DNA of 9,057 bases from Methanobacterium sp. (GTDB lineage: Archaea; Methanobacteriota; Methanobacteria; Methanobacteriales; Methanobacteriaceae). Under the pieces are notes generated by a model that saw only the letters and a list, made by a program, of their open reading frames with translations, searched no databases and was not told the DNA's origin. The DNA lies in contig PLTK01000071.1 of the NCBI GenBank assembly GCA_003164415.1, positions 1 to 9,057 of the forward strand. The letters are read 5' to 3'. Within the stretch, counting starts at the first letter, position 1. Every line of letters starts with the position of its first letter. This document shows positions 1 through 5,766 of this stretch, one piece after another. Position numbers and translations under genes: made by a program.

Positions 1-274
1 AATAAAATTAGAGTTTAAAAAAAAATCACCATTTAAATTTATTTTCCCCTATCCTAGTTTTAGTATAAAACAACCTCCAGCAAGACCATCACACAACTAG
101 CCGTGTCTCTTTAGATTTTCTTCTACCACAATAAATCGGTCCAACTTAATTATCATTATATTTTATGTAAAAACCGATATAAATTTTTTGTAAAAAAAAG
201 TTATTGGAATTAAATTATAAAAAAGTGGAATATGCTATCAAAAATAAAGGGAATGCTCAATTATCCGGGAGTAT
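1..274. other. Intergenic region, no confident gene
   Basis: I see no gene that can be supported here. Most of it is A+T rich, but about 61-150 is clearly richer in G+C, which in such a genome can mark a structured RNA or an eroded gene. Read on the minus strand from 156, a 19-codon ORF ends in TAG at 97-99. The same frame then stays open for 15 more codons to a second TAG. No ribosome site precedes it. The A-run at 192-199 reads as a T-run on the minus strand and could end transcription of the HD nuclease gene. Confidence 0.4.
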
Positions 275-1171
275 TCATCTTTGAAGTGCTTCTTTAACCT
301 TGGCGTCCATGTTGTCTGCAAAATGTAATGCCCAAGCCTCGGGTGTTTTTGGATCTACCGGAGAACCCCATCCATTTTTCATATATCCATGATGGCTCAG
401 TATCATGTGAAGTATCTGATTTGATAGCTTTTCAGGTGTCTCTAATTTTACCATTCTTTCTTTAACCATTTCACAGGAGATGTATATATGATCGAGTAGA
501 TCTCCCTCTTCTGAAAATCCAATGGGTCCGGTCCCATAGGTATAAGTCTTAATTTTACCAATATCGTGCAATAAAACTCCACAGTAGAGTAGATCTTTAT
601 TTAGATCCTGGAAAATTTTACACATGGTTCTGCATATCTCCAATATCTCAACACAATGATCAAGAAGTCCACCCATATAGTTATGATGATGCACAATTGC
701 TGCCGGTGCCATGTAAAAATCCTTTGTAAAATCATCATCACAGAAAAATGCCTCTAAAAGGCTTTTAATATTAACATCCTGCACCTCATCTATTGCTCGG
801 CTGATCTCTTCTATCTGATCACCAGAGTTGTTTTGTGATATCATAACAAAGTCTTCCAGGAGGTATTCACCTTCACCCAACTCCTCAATAAGATTTACAA
901 CCATATTGTACTTTCCAGAATCTGGTGGAAATTCACTTATTCTCCCAATTACCTCGTATACTCTGCCTAAATTTATTGACTCATAGATTATATCCACATC
1001 GGGTGTAAACATTCTTCCATCCATCTGACCAGTTTTATCTGCCAAAGTAAAGTCTAAATATTGACGCCCTTTAGCCGATGTTCTGATAATCTTCTCGGAC
1101 ACAGCAAACTTTGAGGATATATCCCTTGTTACGTTTAAATTTTCTATAAAATCTTCCACTTTCTTTGACAT
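275..1171 (-). CDS. OB-fold/HD-domain 3'-5' exoribonuclease, YhaM-like
   Basis: This 298-residue protein joins an N-terminal OB-fold nucleic-acid-binding domain (about residues 17-97, with the pattern GRQYLDFTLADKTGQMDGRMF) to a C-terminal HD phosphohydrolase domain. Metal-binding candidates visible in order are H161-H163, H172, the HD pair H202-D203 in LLHDIGKIKTY, H228, the pair H260-H261, and D286/D289 in LHFADNMDA. This is the order and roughly the length of bacterial YhaM, a metal-dependent 3'-5' exoribonuclease (about 310 residues), so a cytoplasmic RNA or single-strand DNA trimming role is likely by family. The substrate in this archaeon is inferred. The ATG at 1171 is supported by GAGGG at 1181-1185, nine bases upstream, and a TATA-like box at 1200-1209. 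It stands alone, divergent from the MFS gene. No signal peptide or membrane segment is seen. Confidence 0.85.
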   Translation of the reverse strand: MSKKVEDFIENLNVTRDISSKFAVSEKIIRTSAKGRQYLDFTLADKTGQMDGRMFTPDVDIIYESINLGRVYEVIGRISEFPPDSGKYNMVVNLIEELGEGEYLLEDFVMISQNNSGDQIEEISRAIDEVQDVNIKSLLEAFFCDDDFTKDFYMAPAAIVHHHNYMGGLLDHCVEILEICRTMCKIFQDLNKDLLYCGVLLHDIGKIKTYTYGTGPIGFSEEGDLLDHIYISCEMVKERMVKLETPEKLSNQILHMILSHHGYMKNGWGSPVDPKTPEAWALHFADNMDAKVKEALQR

Positions 1172-1199
1172 TTTGAACTTCCCTCAGTTTAGAAAAACT

Positions 1200-1209
1200 A
1201 TTATATATC
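1200..1209 (-). promoter_or_regulatory. TATA-like box of the HD nuclease gene
   Basis: Read on the minus strand this is GATATATAAT, a good match to an archaeal TATA box. It lies about 29-38 bases upstream of the ATG at 1171, which would place transcription start just before the GAGGG ribosome site at 1181-1185 and give a very short leader. Confidence 0.45.
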
Positions 1210-1278
1210 AATCTTTAATCCCGAGATTTAATTGTTTCCAATTTAAGTTGAAATAATAACCAGTTATATAGAAAAAAT

Positions 1279-1302
1279 TTATTTGAAAATAAATTCAAAT
1301 AA
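1279..1302. promoter_or_regulatory. 9-bp perfect inverted repeat, candidate operator
   Basis: Arms TTATTTGAA (1279-1287) and TTCAAATAA (1294-1302) are exact reverse complements around a 6-base spacer. The dyad lies in the divergent spacer between the HD nuclease and MFS genes, about 129 bases before the MFS start. Efflux genes of this type are often controlled by TetR- or MarR-type repressors binding such dyads. No regulator gene is present in the window, and chance dyads are commoner in A+T-rich DNA. Confidence 0.35.
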
Positions 1303-1430
1303 TATTATTAATTTGTTGAATAGTCATTTATGTAGTATATTTTATAATTTATTCTAAAAATTCCATATAAATCTAAATTTAATATAATAACATATATTAA
1401 ATCGCTATTATTGAATCTGGATGTGAATGG

Positions 1431-2975
1431 GTGGGGCAAGAAACAGAGATCCAAACTGGCTGGTTAACACTTATAATTGTAACTCTATCAATTTTTACAA
1501 TTGTAATTGATAAAACATTCTTAAATGTTGCTATATCCTCCCTTATAATGGATTTGCACACTAATATTGCAACTATACAGATAATTATTGCTATTTACGC
1601 CCTTACAATGGCAAGTTTGATGCTTATCGGTGGAAGATTACAAAATATTCTTGGTAGAAAAAGGACTTTTCTAACAGGGGCCAGTATTTATGGTGTTGGG
1701 ACTGTTGTTGCAGCATTAAGCATTAACAGTACTATGTTGTTAATAGGATGGTCCATATTAGAGGGTATTGGAGCGGCTTTAATGATGCCTGCTTCCACAT
1801 CAATAATATCTGGAAGTTATAAAGGAGAAAAAAGAGCATTTGCTCTGGGAATAACAAGTTCCATGGCATCTGGTGCAGGTACTTTAGGGCCTATAATAGG
1901 TGGTTTTTTAACTACCTACTATAGTTGGAGATATGCATTTGGTTTAGAATTAGTTATTATAATTGTGATTGTCCTATTTTCAAGGGAAATCTCAAGTTTT
2001 CCATCAACAATGAAATGGGCCGATCTAAATATACTCGGGGCAATTAATTCAGCATCAGGCATATTCCTCTTTGTAATAGGTATTCTACTTTTAAACAATC
2101 CTAATAACTGGAATATAGCACCATACCCCATTATTATTGGTTTAATCCTTTTGGTTATTTTCTACTTCAACCAAAAAAACCGTATAGATAATGGTAAACA
2201 GCCATTAGTCGATGTTTCCCTCTTTAATAACCGCAGTTTCACACTGGCAAATATAGTCCGATTATTAATGAACTTCACCATAGGCGGTGTGCTCTTTATA
2301 ATTCCAGTATATGTTCAAGGAGTTCTGGGTGCTGATCCATTGACAACAGGTTTAACACTGATCCCTATGAGTGTGGCAATTTTCATAATGTCTTCTGCAG
2401 CGGGCAAACTATCAACAAGAATTCAACCACGTTACATTCTTGCACTGGGTTCTCTAGCTTCTATGACTGGAAGTATCTATTTAAGTTTGATCTTCACCCC
2501 TTCTACAACTATTGTGGATATGATTCCAGGGATATTTCTTCTTGGTATTGGTATGGGAATTGTCTTCCCACACTCAGCTAATGTTATATTTTCAGTTGCA
2601 AGACCAGATCAACAACCCGATGCATCGGGTATAATGAATACAGGTATAAATCTTGGATCATCTTTAGGAACGGCTGTTTTAGGTGTAATATTAATTATAG
2701 GTAGTTTCAGTAGTATGAGTATAGTTTTCAACAATCATACAACAAGTTCTTCAGAAGAACAGATAATAGGCTTAAATCAACTCTTTGAACATAATACTCC
2801 CGGGAATATGAATGAAAATCAGATACTAGCATCTCCCCAGAAGGTTCAAACCATGAAATTTGCGTTTAATATCATTATAATCATATTAATAATTGGTTTC
2901 CTGAGTTCATTGTTAATACCTCCACAAAAAAAGAAAAAGAAGTCTGATTTAGTGGGTGTTACCTCACACATTTAA
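1431..2975 (+). CDS. MFS transporter, DHA2 (14-helix) drug-efflux type
   Basis: A 514-residue integral membrane protein of the major facilitator superfamily, with length and hydrophobic pattern fitting the 14-helix DHA2 drug:proton antiporters. The first helix (about 11-35) contains D27 in VIDKTFLNVA, matching the family's LDxTIVNVA motif. Motif A is GGRLQNILGRKR at 67-78, between helices 2 and 3. The motif C region is GAGTLGPIIGG at 148-158, followed by the typical SWRYAF. The C-terminus is a lysine-rich cytoplasmic tail. The likely role is export of toxic compounds across the cytoplasmic membrane; the substrate cannot be read from sequence. The GTG at 1431 is chosen because the frame upstream meets TAA at 1398-1400 with no ATG or GTG between, and GGATGTGA lies at 1419-1426. 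A relic of a related gene lies downstream at about 3340-3420. Confidence 0.88.
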   Translation: MGQETEIQTGWLTLIIVTLSIFTIVIDKTFLNVAISSLIMDLHTNIATIQIIIAIYALTMASLMLIGGRLQNILGRKRTFLTGASIYGVGTVVAALSINSTMLLIGWSILEGIGAALMMPASTSIISGSYKGEKRAFALGITSSMASGAGTLGPIIGGFLTTYYSWRYAFGLELVIIIVIVLFSREISSFPSTMKWADLNILGAINSASGIFLFVIGILLLNNPNNWNIAPYPIIIGLILLVIFYFNQKNRIDNGKQPLVDVSLFNNRSFTLANIVRLLMNFTIGGVLFIIPVYVQGVLGADPLTTGLTLIPMSVAIFIMSSAAGKLSTRIQPRYILALGSLASMTGSIYLSLIFTPSTTIVDMIPGIFLLGIGMGIVFPHSANVIFSVARPDQQPDASGIMNTGINLGSSLGTAVLGVILIIGSFSSMSIVFNNHTTSSSEEQIIGLNQLFEHNTPGNMNENQILASPQKVQTMKFAFNIIIIILIIGFLSSLLIPPQKKKKKSDLVGVTSHI

Positions 2976-2996
2976 TATGATTAAAAAATAATCGAT
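2976..2996 (+). terminator. Bulged stem-loop just after the MFS stop
   Basis: Immediately after the MFS stop codon, GATTA (2979-2983) pairs with TAATC (2989-2993) around an A5 loop. Flanking ATAT and GATAT extend the stem with one bulged base. No strong T-run follows on the plus strand, so this is only a possible 3' end for the MFS transcript. Confidence 0.25.
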
Positions 2997-3035
2997 ATGG
3001 AAAATACGAATAATGGACAATGTATAATTTAAAAA

Positions 3036-3058
3036 TATTTGTTCGTTATTTCTCGAAC
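3036..3058 (-). terminator. Stem-loop overlapping the zinc-ribbon stop codon
   Basis: On the minus strand GTTCG (3058-3054) pairs with CGAAC (3045-3041) around an 8-base loop that contains the TAA stop of the zinc-ribbon gene. A T-rich tract follows, read from the A-run near 3031-3035. This is consistent with a short terminator between the convergent zinc-ribbon and MFS genes. Confidence 0.3.
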
Positions 3059-3165
3059 TGATGTTTACATTTTGTACAGATATATATCTTTTTACTGCCT
3101 AATCTATTTACAGCCTGCATTCGTCCATTATAACCGCATTTAGGACATTTTTCCCTTTCTATCAA
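3046..3165 (-). CDS. 39-residue zinc-ribbon protein
   Basis: A very small gene with a TTG start at 3163-3165 and TAA at 3046-3048. The protein has two cysteine knuckles, CPKCG (C7, C10) and CTKCK (C30, C33), 19 residues apart, with the aromatic and basic residues typical of a zinc ribbon (ICTKCKHQFEK at the end). The TTG start is supported by GGTGAT at 3169-3174, three bases upstream. This is the same site and spacing as the HEAT-repeat gene at 8749, which has GGTGAT, three bases, then ATG. A TATA-like TTTATATATAAA lies about 20-30 bases upstream. The function is unknown. Small zinc ribbons act in nucleic-acid or protein binding, and the pattern also resembles the N-terminal ribbon of IS1/IS1595-type transposases, so a truncated transposase is an alternative. 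It is convergent with the MFS gene. Confidence 0.65.
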   Translation of the reverse strand: MIEREKCPKCGYNGRMQAVNRLGSKKIYICTKCKHQFEK

Positions 3166-3182
3166 TGCATCACCATCCCATA

Positions 3183-3196
3183 ATTTTATATATAAA
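3183..3196 (-). promoter_or_regulatory. TATA-like box of the zinc-ribbon gene
   Basis: The minus strand reads TTTATATATAAAA here, a near-ideal archaeal TATA box, centred about 25 bases before the TTG start at 3165. Transcription would begin close to the start codon, which leaves little or no room for the GGTGAT site. Either the leader is extremely short or the TATA function is shared with another start. Confidence 0.4.
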
Positions 3197-3339
3197 CATA
3201 ACAGATTCTTATTTTTTATACTTTTATATAATTTACTTATCAGTAATTTTTTTTAATCCGTTTTACAGTTTTAAAATTGTATCTGTCAATTTCAAATATT
3301 TATTATGGTTACTTGATTATTTGTTTCTTGGATATTATC

Positions 3340-3420
3340 GATTTAATTCTATTACATACCGGTATTGCAACAATACAGATAATCATTGCTAATTATGCAT
3401 TTACACTTGCAAGTTTGTGA
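3340..3420 (+). pseudogene. Relic of a second MFS transporter gene
   Basis: Bases 3358-3417 read TGIATIQIIIANYAFTLASL, against TNIATIQIIIAIYALTMASL in the intact MFS transporter (its residues 44-63, bases 1560-1619). That is 16 of 20 residues identical and, by my hand count, 49 of 60 bases. Five of the changed codons are silent, so the copy evolved as coding DNA before it decayed. Upstream, LILLHT parallels LIMDLHT with one codon missing. Further upstream a weak likeness (IVSVNF, LLDYLFLG) continues only in another frame. TGA at 3418-3420 ends the frame and homology stops. The piece covers the loop after helix 1 and helix 2 only. It cannot make a transporter and is best read as the remnant of a duplicated or related MFS gene. 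Confidence 0.7.
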
Positions 3421-3587
3421 TGTTCTATAACACAACCAACATCTTTTCAACCCTAATTAACGATAAGTTTAAATACCTAAACTTTTAAATTAACAATGAA
3501 AAATAAGATATTATAAAAAAAACTGAAAAAATTTTTTAAATGGAATTTAGTTTTTTTCGCACCAGTAATGGAATTGTTTGATATGTT

Positions 3588-3599
3588 AATATAAATAGG
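3588..3599 (+). promoter_or_regulatory. TATA-like box of the secreted Ig-like gene
   Basis: TAATATAAATAG fits an archaeal TATA box. Transcription would start near 3618-3625, giving a leader of roughly 70 bases that carries the inverted repeat at 3646-3670 and the ribosome site at 3681-3688. Confidence 0.35.
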
Positions 3600-3645
3600 C
3601 AATATGGTTTTTTCAAACTAAACCGAAAATTAAGGACATTTTATT

Positions 3646-3670
3646 ATAAGTTATCCTAGAGATAGCTTAT
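3646..3670 (+). promoter_or_regulatory. 10-bp inverted repeat in the leader of the Ig-like gene
   Basis: ATAAGTTATC (3646-3655) and GATAGCTTAT (3661-3670) pair across a 5-base loop. The only mismatch becomes a G-U pair in RNA, so a 10-bp hairpin would form ten bases before the GAGGTGAT ribosome site. It could be an operator in DNA or a translation-control hairpin in the leader; sequence alone cannot decide. Confidence 0.4.
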
Positions 3671-3680
3671 CAAAATTTTA

Positions 3681-3695
3681 GAGGTGATATTTATG
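3681..3695 (+). promoter_or_regulatory. Strong ribosome site and intended ATG of the Ig-like gene
   Basis: GAGGTGAT (3681-3688) is an excellent match to the archaeal anti-Shine-Dalgarno and sits four bases before ATG at 3693. From this ATG the frame reads MKHTVNTVH and hits TAA at 3720-3722. The long Ig-like ORF is in another frame. One extra base between about 3705 and 3712 would join the two into a normal signal peptide, so this is most likely the original start. Confidence 0.65.
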
Positions 3696-3730
3696 AAACA
3701 CACAGTAAATACTGTGCACTAATCCTGTGC

Positions 3731-4138
3731 ATGGTCTTCAGTATGATAATCATCACACCATGCAATGCTACAAATTCGCATAATGACAATTACAATACAA
3801 AGATTGAATGTCCAGATACATTTAATGCACCAGCAGGTAAGACCACAACATTTCCAGTGCAACTTATGGTGGTCCGTAAGAATGGTAGCACCTATCCAGC
3901 CCCATGGAGAAATTTAAGATTTAAAATGGCTTATTATGGTTTTTCCATATATAATAATCCTTATCTTACAATATATAATCATATGTTTTGGACTGATTGG
4001 TCACATGGTCGGATTAATTTTAAGTTTAATCCAAGTAAAGTACCTAAGATTAAAGGACATCCATATGGAACTTATGATCTGAATATAACTTATTCAGGGA
4101 ATAGTGTAAGTGCTTTAATCCATGCGCTAAACTTGTAA
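3731..4138 (+). CDS. Small secreted Ig-like protein, frameshifted at its start
   Basis: The open frame from ATG 3731 gives 135 residues. It begins inside a hydrophobic segment (MVFSMIIITPCNA) that has no positive charge and no ribosome site. The same frame is open and hydrophobic further upstream (CALILC). Joining it to the well-initiated ATG at 3693 by adding one base gives MKHTV, one or two undefined residues, then CALILCMVFSMIIITPCNA, a normal secretion signal with likely cleavage after CNA. The mature part (about 120 residues) is rich in Asn, Tyr and aromatic residues and ends with GTYDLNITYSGNSVSALI, the closing strands of an Ig-like domain as found in the repeat units of methanogen surface and adhesin-like proteins. 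Here there is a single domain with no visible anchor. The gene is either a sequencing-error victim, a recent pseudogene, or translated weakly from 3731. Confidence 0.65.
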   Translation: MVFSMIIITPCNATNSHNDNYNTKIECPDTFNAPAGKTTTFPVQLMVVRKNGSTYPAPWRNLRFKMAYYGFSIYNNPYLTIYNHMFWTDWSHGRINFKFNPSKVPKIKGHPYGTYDLNITYSGNSVSALIHALNL

Positions 4139-4165
4139 AAGTTGTTGTAACTTAATTTTTTTTTT
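4139..4165 (+). terminator. Terminator of the Ig-like gene
   Basis: Directly after the stop codon, AAGTT (4139-4143) pairs with AACTT (4149-4153) around a 5-base loop. Two bases later comes a run of ten T (4156-4165). The T-run alone would suffice as an archaeal terminator. Confidence 0.6.
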
Positions 4166-4348
4166 AAACGGTTTTTGGGAATATTCGAATAAAATTTTAA
4201 ACTACTTCAAAGTTTTAGCAGAAGCATTTTTTTAGTTCCAGACAATTACCTCCACATAAACAAATAGCAACTATTTTCAGGTGGGAGTTACATCCGATAT
4301 TTAGTCAGCTAAAATACATATAAGGGAAGATAAAAATTATTAATCAGC
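4166..4348. other. Spacer between convergent genes, no gene seen
   Basis: This short spacer lies between the 3' ends of the Ig-like gene and the TrmO gene. It contains a minus-strand GGAGGTAA (4246-4253) that perfectly fits the anti-Shine-Dalgarno but leads only to a 12-codon ORF starting at TTG with no spacing, so no gene is called. A weak stem TTTAG/CTAAA lies near 4300-4316. Confidence 0.35.
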
Positions 4349-4750
4349 TTATATTGTATCTAATTCCTTCCAATATGGTTTAATATCCAGAAGTGGTGAT
4401 CCATCCAATGCATCAAGCCATTTGACGGTAAGTTTATTTTTATCTATATCCACAAGCTCAACTACACAGAATGCTATGGGATTAGGACGTACAGGTGCTC
4501 TTGTAGAAAATATTCCCCTCTTCTCTATTCTACCATAGGGTATAACCTTTAATTTATCACGTTCTGCACGGTCCTGCCAGTATAAGATGATCAAATATTT
4601 ATTTGCATCGAGACCATCTAATCCATCTAAAAATTCATCATAAACTGTTATTGTACTTGTTTCTGTACAAAAATGACCCTGGTGGGGTGCGTCATCTTTA
4701 ATCATATATTCTGAATTTATAACCCCGATGGGTACGAGTTTCATATCCAT
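4349..4750 (-). CDS. TrmO/TsaA-like tRNA (N6-threonylcarbamoyladenosine-37) methyltransferase
   Basis: A 133-residue protein of the TsaA/UPF0066 (TrmO) family. It shows PIGVINSEY (7-15), HQG (23-25), the signature FSTRAPVRPNPIAF (81-94) and LDALDGSPLLDIKPYW (112-127). In E. coli TrmO these motifs form the S-adenosylmethionine site of an enzyme that N6-methylates t6A at position 37 of ACY-decoding tRNAs. This protein covers only the compact catalytic domain and lacks the C-terminal extension of the longer bacterial protein, as archaeal members usually do. The role in tRNA is inferred from family; some archaeal members are uncharacterised. The start is ATG 4750 or, two codons on, ATG 4744; neither has a strong ribosome site. 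It lies 31 bases after ubiA on the same strand and is probably co-transcribed. Confidence 0.85.
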   Translation of the reverse strand: MDMKLVPIGVINSEYMIKDDAPHQGHFCTETSTITVYDEFLDGLDGLDANKYLIILYWQDRAERDKLKVIPYGRIEKRGIFSTRAPVRPNPIAFCVVELVDIDKNKLTVKWLDALDGSPLLDIKPYWKELDTI

Positions 4751-4781
4751 AGATATTCCAACTGTTTTTTATGAATTTTAT

Positions 4782-5627
4782 TCATAACATGTGTAATAAA
4801 GTTGATATTATGGGAGATCCCAGTGCAAATGCTAAAAAAACAATTCCCATACCAATTTTAATTCTTTTAGAGACTGTTTGGGTATTCTTTTTAGACTGAT
4901 CCCTTAGAATTGACACAGCACATATCAAAAAGATTGCAATTGCAAATACCAGGATTATTAGGTATAAAATATTGAAAATACCTATAAAGTACAGTGCGGG
5001 GCTGGTTAAACTTGCAAGTACCATAAAAAATGCTGCTAGCATTGATGAGGGTTTCATTCCAAATCTTATTGGGAAGGTATTTGCACCCTCCATGCTATCG
5101 CCTTCAACATCCTCCATATCCTTTACAATTTCCCTTGCCATGGTCATTAAAAATGCGTAGAATCCTAGAAGTATGGATAAATAAACCGTTTGGAGTACAA
5201 CTCCGGCAAAAACAAAACAAAGCCCAGTTAGAAATGCAATACTAAGATTTCCAACCAGACATGATTTTTTAAGTTTATATGCATATAAAAACATTAAAAT
5301 GGCACTTAAAACAACTATTATACCCGGGATTATTCCAATTAAAAGTGACATTACAGTAGCTATGATAAAAAGTACAGTTGCATAGATTGCAGCGGCATTT
5401 AATGATATTCTTCCAGAGGGTATTGGTCTTTCAGGTTTATTTATTGCGTCAATTTTATGATCAACATAATCATTAATGGCATTTCCTGCACCTGTGAATA
5501 TAAAAACAATTATACATGCAACGGGCACATATAAAGTGAAGATTCCACTTATAAGGGCCACAAGTAGTACCGCTATAACTCCCATAAGGGCATTGAAGGG
5601 TCTGAGTATTTCTAAATATGCATTCAT
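4782..5627 (-). CDS. ubiA: UbiA-family digeranylgeranylglyceryl phosphate synthase
   Basis: A 281-residue polytopic membrane prenyltransferase. The two Mg-prenyl-diphosphate Asp motifs are plain: N49-A-I-N-D-Y-V-D-x3-D (D53, D56, D60) followed by KPERPIPSGRIS, and D170-M-E-D-V-E-G-D (D173, D177) followed by ANTFPIRFG. In archaea, members with this short form and these motifs transfer a second geranylgeranyl group onto geranylgeranylglyceryl phosphate, the second ether bond of archaeal membrane lipids, at the cytoplasmic membrane. Assignment to this rather than another UbiA aromatic prenyltransferase rests on family resemblance and archaeal origin. ATG 5627 is supported by AAGGTG at 5634-5639, six bases upstream. 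It is the first gene of a likely pair with the TrmO gene and is divergent from the U32 gene. Confidence 0.87.
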   Translation of the reverse strand: MNAYLEILRPFNALMGVIAVLLVALISGIFTLYVPVACIIVFIFTGAGNAINDYVDHKIDAINKPERPIPSGRISLNAAAIYATVLFIIATVMSLLIGIIPGIIVVLSAILMFLYAYKLKKSCLVGNLSIAFLTGLCFVFAGVVLQTVYLSILLGFYAFLMTMAREIVKDMEDVEGDSMEGANTFPIRFGMKPSSMLAAFFMVLASLTSPALYFIGIFNILYLIILVFAIAIFLICAVSILRDQSKKNTQTVSKRIKIGMGIVFLAFALGSPIISTLLHML

Positions 5628-5692
5628 TAATTACACCTTGAATATTTAAACATTTATTTTGATTTGTTGACCAACCATTTTATGATTATCCA

Positions 5693-5706
5693 TTTTACTA
5701 GTAAAA
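5693..5706. promoter_or_regulatory. 14-bp perfect palindrome between divergent genes
   Basis: TTTTACTAGTAAAA is an exact 14-bp palindrome in the 139-base spacer between ubiA and the U32 gene, just upstream of the U32 TATA-like box. Its position would allow a dimeric protein to act on both promoters. No regulator is known for it. Confidence 0.3.
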
Positions 5707-5717
5707 ATTTTAAAAAA

Positions 5718-5758
5718 AATATTATATTGACTAATTATACAAACAATAATTTTAGAGG
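5718..5758 (+). promoter_or_regulatory. TATA-like box and ribosome site of the U32 gene
   Basis: ATATTATATT at 5719-5728 is TATA-like and would start transcription near 5748. AGAGG at 5754-5758 is eight bases before ATG 5767 and fixes that start. The leader would be about 20 bases long. Confidence 0.4.
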
Positions 5759-5766
5759 AAAAAAAT

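Larger units (their letters stand above)
3421..3692. other. A+T-rich spacer with promoter-like motifs, no gene
   Basis: No gene is supported here. A clear TATA-like AGTTTAAATACC lies at about 3468-3479, followed at 3495 by ATG and a six-codon ORF (MKNKIL, then TAA). This looks like an orphan promoter and gene start whose body is gone. A 12-bp A6T6 palindrome lies at 3526-3537. The last 100 bases hold the promoter and leader of the secreted Ig-like protein. Confidence 0.4.

Noticed and set aside
97..99. In-frame TAG as a pyrrolysine codon
   Set aside because: There is no pyrrolysine machinery or methylamine methyltransferase context in the window, and the reading frame itself is not established as a gene.
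1919..2131. Minus-strand ORF inside the MFS gene
   Set aside because: Antisense shadow of a well-supported transporter gene, with no ribosome site or recognisable domain.
3165..3392. 75-residue plus-strand ORF
   Set aside because: Low-complexity product rich in Tyr, Phe and Ile with no ribosome site. It crosses the TATA region of the zinc-ribbon gene and the MFS relic, and reads the relic in the wrong frame.
3526..3537. A6T6 palindrome as an operator
   Set aside because: Expected often by chance in DNA this A+T rich, and not placed at a gene start.
4207..4253. Perfect GGAGGTAA on the minus strand with a 12-codon TTG ORF
   Set aside because: The start codon touches the ribosome site with no spacing, and the next ATG is about 18 bases away and gives only six residues. 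Probably chance or a leftover.
4972..5245. Two plus-strand ORFs opposite ubiA
   Set aside because: Shadows of the UbiA coding frame, which has clear active-site motifs on the other strand.
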